Source: Curtobacterium sp. MCSS17_015 (lineage in GTDB: Bacteria > Actinomycetota > Actinomycetes > Actinomycetales > Microbacteriaceae). Taken from it: 64,000 nt of DNA. The DNA is taken from the NCBI RefSeq assembly GCF_003234265.2, contig NZ_CP126256.1, positions 124,001-188,000 on the forward strand, written 5' to 3'. Below the pieces are notes generated by a model. It had not been told where the DNA came from, made no database searches, and was given only the letters and a program-made list of their open reading frames with translations. Positions 15,170 through 25,360 of this stretch are shown here, piece by piece; the stretch's first letter is position 1, and every line of letters begins with the position of its first letter. The translations under genes and the position numbers were made by a program.

Positions 15170-16774
15170 GTGGAAATCTTATATGTGGTTCGATTCGATG
15201 CAACGTCGCGAAGCGATTCCGAGACGGATGAACGGCCGTACGACATCCTTCTTGAGAACGCCGCGAAATGGATAGTCGAGAAAACACCGAACGAGCCAGG
15301 GGTCGTTGATTTCTCCACCCACCAGACTCATACTCGCTGGAACGGCGGAGTCGTGAAGTGGGATGCAGCTGCCGTTGGGGGCGATCGAGTCCTTCGAATA
15401 GTCGTGCGGGAGCGTGAGCGGGCAGGTGTCGTATTTGAGACGCGCCTAACTATCGCGGACCTCCTTGGCAAGACGTCCGTCCGCGTCTCTCTGGCCCAAG
15501 AGGCAGTCGCCCCCGGGCTCTCGCCGGCTCCCGCTCCAGCGATTCGGCAGCCGACTCTGGTTTTGACGATCGCGTCCGATCCGCGCCTCTCGTTGACGGC
15601 GGAGGGTGCTGTACAGGATGGCCGTTACTTATTGATCCAGAGCGATGACGAGGCGAAGGCAGTGGGCGAAGCCTTGCGTTCTCCCACGCGCCTTCCAATC
15701 CTGCTCATGCACCCTCAGGATCAGGGGCAATGGGAATCAGCCAAGACGGCAGCGAGGCGTTTGATTGGCCTCGTCCGGGTGGTCATCGCTGGCTACCGTT
15801 ACATGCGTGTGATTGCCAACGAAGTTCCCGGATTGCAACTGCCATTTGGTGGAGCGGTGCTCGTTTGGTCAGGTGGGGGCGCGGATCCCAGAACCTACTT
15901 GCAAAGTGAGCTGGTTGCACTAGGCCAGGAGGGATTGAGGACGAGCCTCATGGAGGTGCTGGCGGACCTCTCCGTCAGGTCCAGAGGCACTGATGTGGCG
16001 TGGGCCGAACTCAGGCGACTGAAGCTCGCCGAGATCACGGCTCGCGCGGCTCAGGAAGTATCCGCAGCGACGACGAGTGGGGATGACCCTGGCCAGCTCA
16101 AGGCCCTACGAGCGCAGGTCCACTCTCTTGAGACCCAGCTTGAGGAGTCCGAGGAACTGAGTCAGTCGTTCTCCAACGACGCGGACCGCGTCAGGGTTCA
16201 GCTTGCGGAAGAGCAGCAAAAGGTCCTGGACTTGGTTGCTAAGAACAATGCCCTCTCGTATCAGCTGTCAATCTCGAGTGCGGGGGAAGAGTCTGCGGCG
16301 GTGATGGACCTCGCCGCCGCGCCCGTCTTGCAGAGAAAGTCAGCCCAGGAGACATTCCGCTATCTTGAGCAGGCGTCGGAGGGTTTGATCGCCTTCACGC
16401 CGAACGCGGCGAAGTCATGGGAGAAGTGCGCGCTAAAGAATTACGACGAAATGACGCATGCGTTGGTGCAACTCACGCGTCTTGCAGTCGAGCTTTACCG
16501 CGATCCGGCGGACCGTCCGCAATTGGACGGGCGAGCGGATGATTGGTTCGAGAGTAATTTCGGCATCAAAGTATCGTTCCATGACAAGCAAATTGAGACT
16601 CACAAGAAAGCGGCAGCAACGTTCTTTTTCGAGGACGAGTCTTGGGACAATGTTCCGCATGTAAAAGTGACAGATGCGAAAGCTTGGTCAGATGTTGCCC
16701 GAATCCACTTTGCTCAAGACGATAAGGGTCGCAGGATAATCGTCAACCATGTGGGCAATAAGCTCTACAAATAA
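15170..16774 (+). CDS. Unrecognised 534-aa coiled-coil cargo protein
   Basis: From GTG at 15170. Visible parts are a beta-rich N-terminal region (about 1-110), a Pro/Ala linker near 115-125, and a second globular part (about 128-250) ending VPGLQLPFGGAVLVW. A charged coiled coil spans about 300-370. A C-terminal domain (about 390-534) ends VARIHFAQDDKGRRIIVNHVGNKLY, a pattern I have seen at the C-terminus of uncharacterised proteins but cannot name. No nuclease or ATPase motif is obvious. GC is clearly lower than the flanking chromosome. Its place between the integrase remnant and the tRNA is typical of cargo, including defence genes, but function is unknown. Confidence 0.65.
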   Translation: MEILYVVRFDATSRSDSETDERPYDILLENAAKWIVEKTPNEPGVVDFSTHQTHTRWNGGVVKWDAAAVGGDRVLRIVVRERERAGVVFETRLTIADLLGKTSVRVSLAQEAVAPGLSPAPAPAIRQPTLVLTIASDPRLSLTAEGAVQDGRYLLIQSDDEAKAVGEALRSPTRLPILLMHPQDQGQWESAKTAARRLIGLVRVVIAGYRYMRVIANEVPGLQLPFGGAVLVWSGGGADPRTYLQSELVALGQEGLRTSLMEVLADLSVRSRGTDVAWAELRRLKLAEITARAAQEVSAATTSGDDPGQLKALRAQVHSLETQLEESEELSQSFSNDADRVRVQLAEEQQKVLDLVAKNNALSYQLSISSAGEESAAVMDLAAAPVLQRKSAQETFRYLEQASEGLIAFTPNAAKSWEKCALKNYDEMTHALVQLTRLAVELYRDPADRPQLDGRADDWFESNFGIKVSFHDKQIETHKKAAATFFFEDESWDNVPHVKVTDAKAWSDVARIHFAQDDKGRRIIVNHVGNKLYK

Positions 16775-16787
16775 AGAGCTGTCTCGA

Positions 16788-17429
16788 TCAGATACTGGCA
16801 AAGGAGTCGAGCCAGTCGTCGATATCAGTCATCGGTGCAGGGGAATATTCCCAGGCGTCGACCCCTACATGAAAGCAAAAAGGTATCGCGGCCACGGCGG
16901 GCGAGCGCGTGTGTCCGTGTATCAGTGGGATCCCGTCCTGGGTTGGGCGGTACTTGCTGAATCGGTCGTCGGCGGCCGTGTCGTACGGATAGTGCGATGC
17001 CCGGAGTGGATGACCATTCCGCGAACCGCTCAGGACCTCCGGAAGCACGGTCCAGCCGGCCGATTCGTACAGTGGCTTCATCGATTCGATGCGAGTTCTC
17101 GTCTGCGTCGCTCTCGAGATCCAGTCGTGGTTGCCCGGGACGAGCAGCCGGCGGCCGTGCAGCTGACGGGTGAGGGCAAGAGCATCAGCAACGTCGTTCA
17201 TCGAGGCCATGAGGAGATCGCCGAGGTGTAGCACGACGGCATCCGGCGGGACTATCGAGTTCCATCGCTCGACGAGGTAGGAATCCATCTCCTCGACGTT
17301 GCCGAACGGTCGCCTCGCGTGCTCGATGATCCGCGCATGTCCGAAGTGATGGTCTGCGGTGACGAAGTCGACCGCATCGAAGTCGAACGTCGGAGTTCCA
17401 GCATCGGGTGCTCGTCGTGCAGCTTCCAT
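16788..17429 (-). CDS. Calcineurin-like metallophosphoesterase
   Basis: A 213-residue phosphoesterase. The metal-binding motifs are DHHFGHARII (D-x-H type), LHLGDLLM (GD), VPGNHDW (GNHD) and LIHGHTRS (GHx). It belongs to the compact single-domain type found in phages and islands, with no signal peptide. The start is ATG at 17429. It is convergent with the 534-aa gene (13 bases apart) and is the gene closest to the right att site. Substrate (phosphodiester, nucleotide or phosphoprotein) cannot be inferred. Confidence 0.83.
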   Translation of the reverse strand: MEAARRAPDAGTPTFDFDAVDFVTADHHFGHARIIEHARRPFGNVEEMDSYLVERWNSIVPPDAVVLHLGDLLMASMNDVADALALTRQLHGRRLLVPGNHDWISRATQTRTRIESMKPLYESAGWTVLPEVLSGSRNGHPLRASHYPYDTAADDRFSKYRPTQDGIPLIHGHTRSPAVAAIPFCFHVGVDAWEYSPAPMTDIDDWLDSFASI

Positions 17430-17532
17430 GCTCCGACGCTAGCTCGATCGGGAGCCCCGGCGGAGCGGTTCGACAAAACCCAACCGGCACAGAACCGGCA
17501 CGTCGTCAACGGAGCGGCAGCCAACCCGGCCC

Positions 17533-17567
17533 CAAAAACAAGAAAACCCCCGGCTTCACCGGGGGCT
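17533..17567 (-). terminator. Rho-independent terminator just inside the right att site
   Basis: On the minus strand a CCCCCGG/CCGGGGG stem with a 5-base loop is followed by TTTTCTTGTTTTT. It lies seven bases beyond the 3' end of tRNA-Phe and so would end the leftward Glu-Asp-Phe tRNA transcript. It appears to be supplied by the island, since the original hairpin is now at 5575-5610. Confidence 0.75.
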
Positions 17568-17574
17568 TCCTGCT

Positions 17575-17618
17575 GTGGCTGGACGCGGCGTCGATCCGCG
17601 GACCTTTCGATTTTCAGT
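17575..17618. repeat. att repeat, right copy (within tRNA-Phe)
   Basis: Identical over 44 bases to 5612-5655. It covers the 3' part of the intact tRNA-Phe gene plus one base beyond, so integration left the tRNA functional. Confidence 0.93.
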
Positions 17619-17648
17619 CGAACGCTCTACCAACTGAGCTACCCAGCC
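17576..17648 (-). tRNA. tRNA-Phe (GAA)
   Basis: A 73-nt cloverleaf with acceptor stem GGCTGGG/TCCAGCC, D-loop AGTTGGTA, anticodon stem TTCGA/TCGAA with loop CTGAAAA (anticodon GAA), and T-arm with GGATCGACGCC. CCA is not encoded. Its 3' part is the integration site of the island. It is the last of three tandem tRNAs on the minus strand. Confidence 0.93.
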
Positions 17649-17649
17649 G

Positions 17650-17726
17650 TGGCGACCCTGACGGGACTTGAACCCGCGACCTCCGCCGTGACAGGGCGGC
17701 ACGCTAACCAACTGCGCTACAGGGCC
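17650..17726 (-). tRNA. tRNA-Asp (GTC)
   Basis: A cloverleaf with anticodon loop CTGTCAC (GTC) on a CCGCC/GGCGG stem, T-loop GTTCAAG, and an encoded CCA at the 3' end. It is separated from tRNA-Phe by one base and is probably processed from the same transcript. Confidence 0.93.
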
Positions 17727-17789
17727 ATGTGGAATTGCTTGTCTTGCTTCGGTGTCGTTCTGTTCTGCTTGCTGTCCCCCGATGAGGAG

Positions 17790-17862
17790 TGACCCCAACG
17801 GGATTCGAACCCGTGCTGCCGCCGTGAAAGGGCGGTGTCCTAGGCCACTAAACGATGGGGCC
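17790..17862 (-). tRNA. tRNA-Glu (TTC)
   Basis: A 73-nt cloverleaf with anticodon loop CTTTCAC (TTC), T-loop GTTCGAA and acceptor GGCCCCA/TGGGGTC, with CCA not encoded. It is the first of the Glu-Asp-Phe tRNA cluster in the direction of transcription. Confidence 0.93.
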
Positions 17863-18168
17863 GCAAGCAGTGCATCGCGCTACCGATGGACAAGCATACG
17901 GACGGTCGGCCCTCTTGCCAAATCGAGCCCGTCCGACGCCGTCCTTCGGCGTGTCGCGGGTGCTCCCGTGCCACGGAGGAGCTGCACCTCCATGGACCTT
18001 CAGCAAGCGAGTCGAGTGGACTCCCACGGTGACGTGCGCGCCGGTGGAAGCATCGTCAGCGGCCGCTGACCCCTCCACAGGGGTGTTCCCGGGCTCGGTC
18101 GTGTTGTTACTGTTGCGTTTGTTGACAGTGTGACGCGCGCCGCACCGCACTGTTACGAGATCGAGACA
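17863..18168. other. Intergenic region between the tRNA cluster and the M23 gene
   Basis: It must hold the tRNA promoter (leftward) and the promoter of the wall-hydrolase pair (rightward). TTGACA at 18122-18127 is a good -35 match 42 bases before the start, but no convincing -10 follows. I looked for a ydaO/c-di-AMP riboswitch, which often precedes such hydrolases, and saw none. Confidence 0.5.
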
Positions 18169-19470
18169 ATGACGACATCCTCAACGCCCGCTCGCCCCCG
18201 CCGCCGCTTCGTCGCCGCCGGGGTGTCCGTCGTCCTCGCGGCCGGTGCCCTCGTGGCGCTCGTGCCGGGCGGTACGGCCTCGGCAGCGGGCTACCCCAGC
18301 TGGGACGACGTGCAGGCCGCCGAGCAGTCGCAGGCCGCACAGTCCGAGAAGGTCTCCGAGATCCGGGGCCTCATCGCCCAGCTCGAGTCGGAGTCCGCCG
18401 CGAAGGAGAAGGCCGCTGCTGCCGCCGGCACCGCCTACCAGGACGCCCAGACGGACTACGACCGCAAGGCGCTCGAGCAGCGGAAGCTCCAGGAGCAGGC
18501 AGACGAGGCGGACGAGACCGCTTCCGCCTCCGAGGCGCAGGCGGGGCAGCTCGCCGCGCAGCTCGGCCGCTCGAACGCCGAGGACGTCACCACGGACCTC
18601 CTGACCAAGCCCTCGGCGTCCGGTGACCTTCTGTACGAACTCGGTGCCATGTCGAAGCTCACCGAGCAGGCCGACGGCATCTACTCCGAGGCGAGCCAGG
18701 ACCGCGGCACCGCGCAGGCCTTGGCCGACAAGTCGAAGGTCGCCGAGGACGCCCTCGGTGCGCTCGCCGAGAAGGCCCAGGCGAAGATGCGCGCCGCCCA
18801 GGACGCGGCCGACCAGGCGCAGTCCGCGGTCGCCGCCCAGCAGGCGAACCAGGACCGCCTGGAGGCCCAGCTCGCCGCGCTGACGTCGAAGACCGAGACG
18901 ACGCAGGCCGAGTACGAGAAGGGCGTCCGTGCCGAGAAGGCCCGGCAGGCCCGTCTCGCAGCCGCCCGCGCCGCAGCAGCGGCCGCAGCAGCGGACGCCC
19001 TGCCCTCGGCCGCGACCCCCGGTGTGCCGGCACCGTCCACCGGGAACGTCCCCGCTGCCTCGTCCGGCTGGGTCCGTCCGGCTGCCGGCTACCAGTCGAG
19101 CCCGTACGGCCTGCGCGTCGACCCGTACACGCACGTCTACACACTGCACGCCGGCGTCGACCTCGCCCCGGCCTGCTACTCGCCGATCTACGCCGCGGCA
19201 TCCGGCACGGTGACCTTCGCGGGGAACGGCGGCGGGTACGGCAACGAGGTCATCCTCGACAACGGTGGCGGCATCTCGACGGCCTACGGGCACATCGTCG
19301 ACGGCGGGATCATGGTCTCCTCCGGACAGCACGTCGAGGCCGGGCAGCAGATCGCGCAGGTCGGCTCGACCGGTTGGTCGACCGGCTGCCACCTGCACTT
19401 CGAGACCCGGGTCGGTGGCGCCGCCGTCGATCCCGTCCCCTTCATGGCAGCGCGGGGGATCTCGGTATGA
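18169..19470 (+). CDS. Secreted M23 peptidoglycan endopeptidase with coiled-coil N-domain
   Basis: A 433-residue protein. It has a signal peptide (Arg-rich start, hydrophobic core, TASAAG near residue 38), then about 250 residues of heptad-rich coiled coil. A short Ala/Pro linker leads to a C-terminal M23 (LytM) domain. Zinc ligands are visible in LHAGVDLA and GCHLHFETRVGG. It would cut peptide crosslinks in the wall; coiled-coil M23 proteins of the EnvC/RipA-partner kind are controlled by FtsEX in other bacteria. Its N-domain is clearly homologous to that of the next gene. Confidence 0.87.
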   Translation: MTTSSTPARPRRRFVAAGVSVVLAAGALVALVPGGTASAAGYPSWDDVQAAEQSQAAQSEKVSEIRGLIAQLESESAAKEKAAAAAGTAYQDAQTDYDRKALEQRKLQEQADEADETASASEAQAGQLAAQLGRSNAEDVTTDLLTKPSASGDLLYELGAMSKLTEQADGIYSEASQDRGTAQALADKSKVAEDALGALAEKAQAKMRAAQDAADQAQSAVAAQQANQDRLEAQLAALTSKTETTQAEYEKGVRAEKARQARLAAARAAAAAAAADALPSAATPGVPAPSTGNVPAASSGWVRPAAGYQSSPYGLRVDPYTHVYTLHAGVDLAPACYSPIYAAASGTVTFAGNGGGYGNEVILDNGGGISTAYGHIVDGGIMVSSGQHVEAGQQIAQVGSTGWSTGCHLHFETRVGGAAVDPVPFMAARGISV

Positions 19471-19500
19471 GCACGAGCACTGCCAGGAGGCACTGACCCC

Positions 19501-20988
19501 ATGAAGAAGCCTGCACGTTCCCTGGTCTGCGGGATCGCCACCGTCTCGATGCTCAGCCTCGGGCTGTCCCTCGCGGTGGCCGTCCCGGCACAGGCCGCAC
19601 CGTCCGCTCCGTCGTGGGAGGACGTGCAGGCCGCGAAGGACGACCAGGCCGAGAAGCAGCGCACCGTCGACGCGCTGAGCGCTCGGATGTCGTCGCTACA
19701 GGCCGAGGTCGACCGCACCGGTGCCACCGTGCAGCAGGCCGGGCAGACCTACGCCCTCGCCGCGTCCGAGCAGCAGGAGGCGAAGGACACCCTCGACGGC
19801 CTCACCGGGCAGTCGGAACGTGCCCGGGCCGCTGCAGAGGAGTCGGCCGGCCAGGTCGCCGCGCTCGTCGTGGAGCTGTCCCGCTCCGGCGGCGGGGACC
19901 TGTCGACGTCGATGCTCGTGGACTCCCGTGACGCGAAGGACCTGCTCTACCAGGTCGGCACGATGTCGCACCTGTCCGAGCGTTCGGCCACCGTGCTCGA
20001 GCGGGCGCAGGCGGACCAGCGGACCGTCGAGTCACTCGCCGCGCAGCAGCGCCAGGCGACCACCGCGCTGGCGAAGGCGACGGCAGCCACGAAGGACGCC
20101 CTCGAGACCGCCGACGCCGTGGCCGCCGATGCCCAGTCGGCGCTGCAGGCCGGCCAGCAGGAGCAGGACGAGGTGCTCGAGCAGCTCGCGTTCCTCAAGG
20201 GCACCTCGGTCGCGACCGAGCAGGCCTACTGGACGGCGAAGCAGGCGGAGGAGGCCGAGATCCAGCTCGCGGCCCAGGCGAAGCGGGAAGCTGCCCGTCC
20301 GTCCGGTTCCGGGGCTGCACGTCCCGCCGCGGACAGCGGTGCCGACAGCGGCAGCGCGGACACGTCCGGGAACGAGCCCGCTCCGTCGGCCGCCAAGCCG
20401 TCGGCCGCGAAGCCGTCGGCGACGAAGCCGTCAGCGACGAAGCCGTCCGCCCCGAAGCCGGCCGCGCCGCAGCCGGCAGCCCCGGCACCGCAACCGGCCG
20501 CGCCGAAGCCCGCGGCCCCGAAGCCGGCAGCGCCGAAGCCCGCGGCGCCGAAGCCCGCTCCCGCTCCCGCGCCGAAGCCGGTCGTCAGCAGCCCGTCCAA
20601 GGCCGCCGGCGCGATCGCGTACGCACGCGCACAGCTCGGCGAGGCGTACGTCCTCGGTGGAGCCGGCCCGAACACCTGGGACTGCTCGGGTCTCGTGATG
20701 ATGGCCTACAACTCACAGGGCGTCTCGACCGGCGGGCACAACGTGGTCTGGCAGTACAACCACTTCGCCTCGATCGGTCGACTCGTGCCGCTCTCGCAGC
20801 GCCAGCCGGGTGACATCCTCTTCTACTCGAGCAACGGAACCGCGTCGGGTGGGTACCACGACTCGATCTACACCGGCAACGGCCGGATGGTCGAGGCCGC
20901 GCGCCCCGGCGTCGGCGTGGTCGAGCGAGCGGTGTGGACCCCGAGCCAGCTCCTGCCGTACGTGGCACGCCCCACCGGCTCCCTGTAG
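19501..20988 (+). CDS. Secreted NlpC/P60 peptidoglycan hydrolase with coiled-coil N-domain
   Basis: A 495-residue protein with a signal peptide (cleavage near AQAA, residue 33) and a coiled-coil domain to about residue 265. A long low-complexity linker of AKPSA and PKPAAP repeats (about 290-360) follows, then a C-terminal NlpC/P60 domain with Cys in TWDCSGLVMMAY and His in GGYHDSIYTG. It resembles RipA/Cgp1735-type daughter-cell separation enzymes. It lies 30 bases after the M23 gene, with AGGAGG upstream, and shares the PSW(D/E)DVQAA opening with it. The two probably act together in cell separation. Confidence 0.9.
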   Translation: MKKPARSLVCGIATVSMLSLGLSLAVAVPAQAAPSAPSWEDVQAAKDDQAEKQRTVDALSARMSSLQAEVDRTGATVQQAGQTYALAASEQQEAKDTLDGLTGQSERARAAAEESAGQVAALVVELSRSGGGDLSTSMLVDSRDAKDLLYQVGTMSHLSERSATVLERAQADQRTVESLAAQQRQATTALAKATAATKDALETADAVAADAQSALQAGQQEQDEVLEQLAFLKGTSVATEQAYWTAKQAEEAEIQLAAQAKREAARPSGSGAARPAADSGADSGSADTSGNEPAPSAAKPSAAKPSATKPSATKPSAPKPAAPQPAAPAPQPAAPKPAAPKPAAPKPAAPKPAPAPAPKPVVSSPSKAAGAIAYARAQLGEAYVLGGAGPNTWDCSGLVMMAYNSQGVSTGGHNVVWQYNHFASIGRLVPLSQRQPGDILFYSSNGTASGGYHDSIYTGNGRMVEAARPGVGVVERAVWTPSQLLPYVARPTGSL

Positions 20989-21011
20989 CGCACCGCACGG
21001 CGCACAGACGA

Positions 21012-21073
21012 CGCGCCCCGCAACGCACGACGCGCCCCGTCGGAACGGGGCGCGTCGTGCGTTGCGGGGCGCG
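21012..21073. terminator. Bidirectional terminator hairpin (29-bp stem)
   Basis: A perfect 29-bp inverted repeat around the loop CGGA lies between the convergent NlpC/P60 and ppa genes. It is the longest perfect stem in the window. Confidence 0.8.
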
Positions 21074-21090
21074 AAGCCCTCAGCGGTGCG

Positions 21091-21582
21091 TCAGTGACCG
21101 GCGGGCACGTACGCGGCCTGGCCGGCCTGCACGATGGCCTCGGCCTCGGCGGCGTCGCCCCAGCCCTCGGCCTTGACCCACTTGTTCGGCTCGAGGTCCT
21201 TGTAGCGCTCGAAGAAGTGCGCGATCTCGGCCTTCGTCTGCTCCGGCACGTCCGCGATGTCCTGGATGTGCGCCCAGCGCGGGTCCTTCGCCGGGACGAC
21301 CAGGACCTTCTCGTCCTTGCCGGCCTCGTCGCTCATCTTGAAGACGCCGACCGGACGGACCTTGACGCCCACGCCCGGGAAGGTCGGGAACTCGAGCAGG
21401 AGCAGCGCGTCGACGGGGTCGCCGTCGTCGGCCAGGGTCTTCTCGAAGAAGCCGTAGTCCGTCGGGTAGACGAACGAGGTGAAGAGCACGCGGTCCAGGT
21501 ACACGCGACCGGTCTCGTGGTCGACCTCGTACTTGTTGCTGCTGCCCTTGGGGATCTCGACGACGACGTCGTACGCGGCCAT
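21091..21582 (-). CDS. ppa: Inorganic pyrophosphatase (family I)
   Basis: A 163-residue soluble family I pyrophosphatase, which hydrolyses pyrophosphate to phosphate in the cytoplasm. Metal-binding motifs are [27 protein letters not shown] (the Asp cluster), and PAKDPRW. The length matches the bacterial hexameric form. I chose ATG at 21582 because AGGAG lies six bases upstream and the protein then starts [13 protein letters not shown]. It is convergent with the wall-hydrolase pair and divergent from tilS. Confidence 0.95.
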   Translation of the reverse strand: MAAYDVVVEIPKGSSNKYEVDHETGRVYLDRVLFTSFVYPTDYGFFEKTLADDGDPVDALLLLEFPTFPGVGVKVRPVGVFKMSDEAGKDEKVLVVPAKDPRWAHIQDIADVPEQTKAEIAHFFERYKDLEPNKWVKAEGWGDAAEAEAIVQAGQAAYVPAGH

Positions 21583-21648
21583 GTGCACTCCTTGGTTCTT
21601 CCGGTGGTGGTCTGTCGGCCGTCGGGACGGCCCGGCTAACGTTACCGG

Positions 21649-22686
21649 GTGAACACTCCGCGCCCTCGGCTGGACCCCGCGGTCGCCGAGATCCGGCGAG
21701 CCGTCCGCTCAGTGCTCGAACGCGCGCTCAGGCAGGGAGCGATCGGCCCCGGTGGTCTCGTCCTCGTCGCGCTGAGCGGCGGCCCGGACTCGCTGGCCCT
21801 CGCGGCCGCCACTGCGTTCGAGGCACCGAAGCAGGGACTCCGCGTCGGTGCGGTCGTCGTCGACCACGCGCTGCAGGCGGAGTCCGAGGCGGTCGCGAGC
21901 CGGGCCTCCCGGCAGGCCGCCGAGCTGGGACTCGACCCGGTGACCGTCCGCCGGGTCGCCGTCGGTCCCACGGGTGGTCCCGAGGGCGCCGCCCGGGAGG
22001 CCCGTCACGCGGCCGTCGCCGACGTCGCGACCGCCACCGGGTCGCCCCTCGTGCTCCTCGGCCACACACTCGACGACCAGGCCGAGACGGTGCTGCTCGG
22101 CCTGCTCCGCGGCAGCGGACCGGACAGCCTGTCCGGGATGGAGCCGCTGACCGCCCGCGGGTCCGGGCTGGCGTACGGGCGCCCGCTCCTCGGGGTCCGG
22201 CGGCACGTGACCCGGCAGGCGTGCACCGCGTCCGGCCTCGTGCCGTGGGACGACCCGCAGAACACCGACCCGGCGTACGCCCGGGTCCGGGTGCGGCACG
22301 CCCTCATGCCCGTGCTCGAGCGCGAGCTCGGCGCCGGCGTCCCGGAGGCCCTGGCCCGGACCGCCGACCAGTTGCGCGAGGACTCCGCGGCGCTCGACCA
22401 CTTCGCCGAGGAGATGGCGGAGGACCTCGCCGAGCACTCCGAGGCCGGGATCTCGCTGTCCGTGCCGGAACTCGCCGCCAACCCGCCGGCGCTCCGTCAG
22501 CGACTCGTGCGACTGGCGGTCGAGAGCGAGTTCGGGGTGACGTTGTCCCGGCTGCAGACGCTCGAGGTCTGCCGGCTCGTGACCGACTGGCGCGGTCAGG
22601 GCCCGATCGACCTGCCGGGGGTCCGGGCCACGCGCTCGGGCGAACGGGTGTCCTTCGCCGCCAGGGAGCCGCACGCGGGCGGATAG
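21649..22686 (+). CDS. tilS: tRNA(Ile)-lysidine synthase
   Basis: A 345-residue N-type ATP pyrophosphatase. The PP-loop is [13 protein letters not shown] near residue 45, followed by VVVDHALQ and [21 protein letters not shown], all typical of TilS. It modifies the wobble cytidine of tRNA-Ile(CAU) to lysidine and is generally essential. The start is GTG at 21649. It is shorter at the C-terminus than the E. coli enzyme, as usual in actinobacteria. It is followed closely by hpt and ftsH, a common order. Confidence 0.93.
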   Translation: MNTPRPRLDPAVAEIRRAVRSVLERALRQGAIGPGGLVLVALSGGPDSLALAAATAFEAPKQGLRVGAVVVDHALQAESEAVASRASRQAAELGLDPVTVRRVAVGPTGGPEGAAREARHAAVADVATATGSPLVLLGHTLDDQAETVLLGLLRGSGPDSLSGMEPLTARGSGLAYGRPLLGVRRHVTRQACTASGLVPWDDPQNTDPAYARVRVRHALMPVLERELGAGVPEALARTADQLREDSAALDHFAEEMAEDLAEHSEAGISLSVPELAANPPALRQRLVRLAVESEFGVTLSRLQTLEVCRLVTDWRGQGPIDLPGVRATRSGERVSFAAREPHAGG

Positions 22687-22695
22687 GGTGGTCTG

Positions 22696-23247
22696 GTGGA
22701 ACTCTCCGACGTGCAGGCCGACCTCTCCGAAGTGCTCTTCACCCCCGAGCAGATCGACGACAAGATCGCCGAACTCGCCGCTGCGGTGGACCGGGACTAC
22801 GCCGGGCGCGACCCGCTGCTCGTCGGCGTGCTGAAGGGCGCGGTCATGGTCATGGCCGACTTCTCCCGCCACCTCAAGATGCAGGCCCGGATGGACTGGA
22901 TGGCGGTGTCGTCGTACGGCTCCGGCACGAAGTCGTCCGGCGTGGTGCGGATCCTCAAGGACCTCGACACCGACCTGCACGACCGCGACGTCATCATCGT
23001 CGAGGACATCATCGACTCCGGTCTGACGCTGTCGTGGCTCAAGCAGAACCTCGAGTCGCGTGGGGCCGCGAGCGTCGAGATCGTCGCACTGCTGCGCAAG
23101 CCCGAGGCCGCCAAGGTCGAGGTCGACGTGAAGTACGCCGGCTTCGAGATCCCGGACGCCTTCGTCGTCGGGTTCGGCCTCGACTACGACGAGCGCTACC
23201 GCAACCTGCGCGGCATCGGCGTCCTCGCGCCGCACGTCTACTCCTGA
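22696..23247 (+). CDS. hpt: Hypoxanthine phosphoribosyltransferase
   Basis: A 183-residue type I phosphoribosyltransferase that salvages hypoxanthine/guanine with PRPP. The PRPP-binding motif is VIIVEDIIDSGLTL near residue 98, the flexible-loop region is SYGSGTKSSG, and the base-binding end is PDAFVVGFGLDYDERYRNL. The start is GTG at 22696, nine bases after tilS, so the genes are likely co-transcribed. Confidence 0.94.
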   Translation: MELSDVQADLSEVLFTPEQIDDKIAELAAAVDRDYAGRDPLLVGVLKGAVMVMADFSRHLKMQARMDWMAVSSYGSGTKSSGVVRILKDLDTDLHDRDVIIVEDIIDSGLTLSWLKQNLESRGAASVEIVALLRKPEAAKVEVDVKYAGFEIPDAFVVGFGLDYDERYRNLRGIGVLAPHVYS

Positions 23248-23365
23248 CGGCGAAGCGGGAGTTCGCCCGCAGAGGACACCCATTCTCGCCACAGAGTGAC
23301 CGCCGTATGCTGACTCGCACGCACTTCAGGCAGAGAAAGGTGTCGGGCCGTCGGGCCCGGATCAC

Positions 23366-25354
<1,989 letters not shown>

Positions 25355-25360
25355 GCCGGC

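Larger units (their letters stand above)
5612..17618. mobile_element. AICE-derived genomic island integrated at tRNA-Phe, probably immobile
   Basis: A 12-kb segment bounded by a perfect 44-bp direct repeat (5612-5655 and 17575-17618); the right copy is the 3' part of an intact tRNA-Phe gene. Inside, on the plus strand, lie AICE backbone genes in conventional order: Pra-like, TraB/FtsK-like, small secreted protein, rep remnant, integrase remnant. Codon use inside several cargo genes is visibly lower in GC than the flanking housekeeping genes. Loss of the rep 3' part and of the integrase 5' part around an IS3 element means self-excision and replication are unlikely. Family assignment is from motif recognition; boundaries are directly seen. 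Confidence 0.88.

Noticed and set aside
17752-18069. A 105-residue frame over tRNA-Glu and downstream
   Set aside because: It overlaps a tRNA gene and has no protein-like composition or ribosome-binding site.
17863-18168. Possible c-di-AMP (ydaO) riboswitch before the M23 gene
   Set aside because: The conserved ydaO core sequences are not present.
20392-20580. Short tandem repeats that could suggest a CRISPR-like array
   Set aside because: They encode the AKPSA/PKPAAP linker of the NlpC/P60 protein; there are no spacers.
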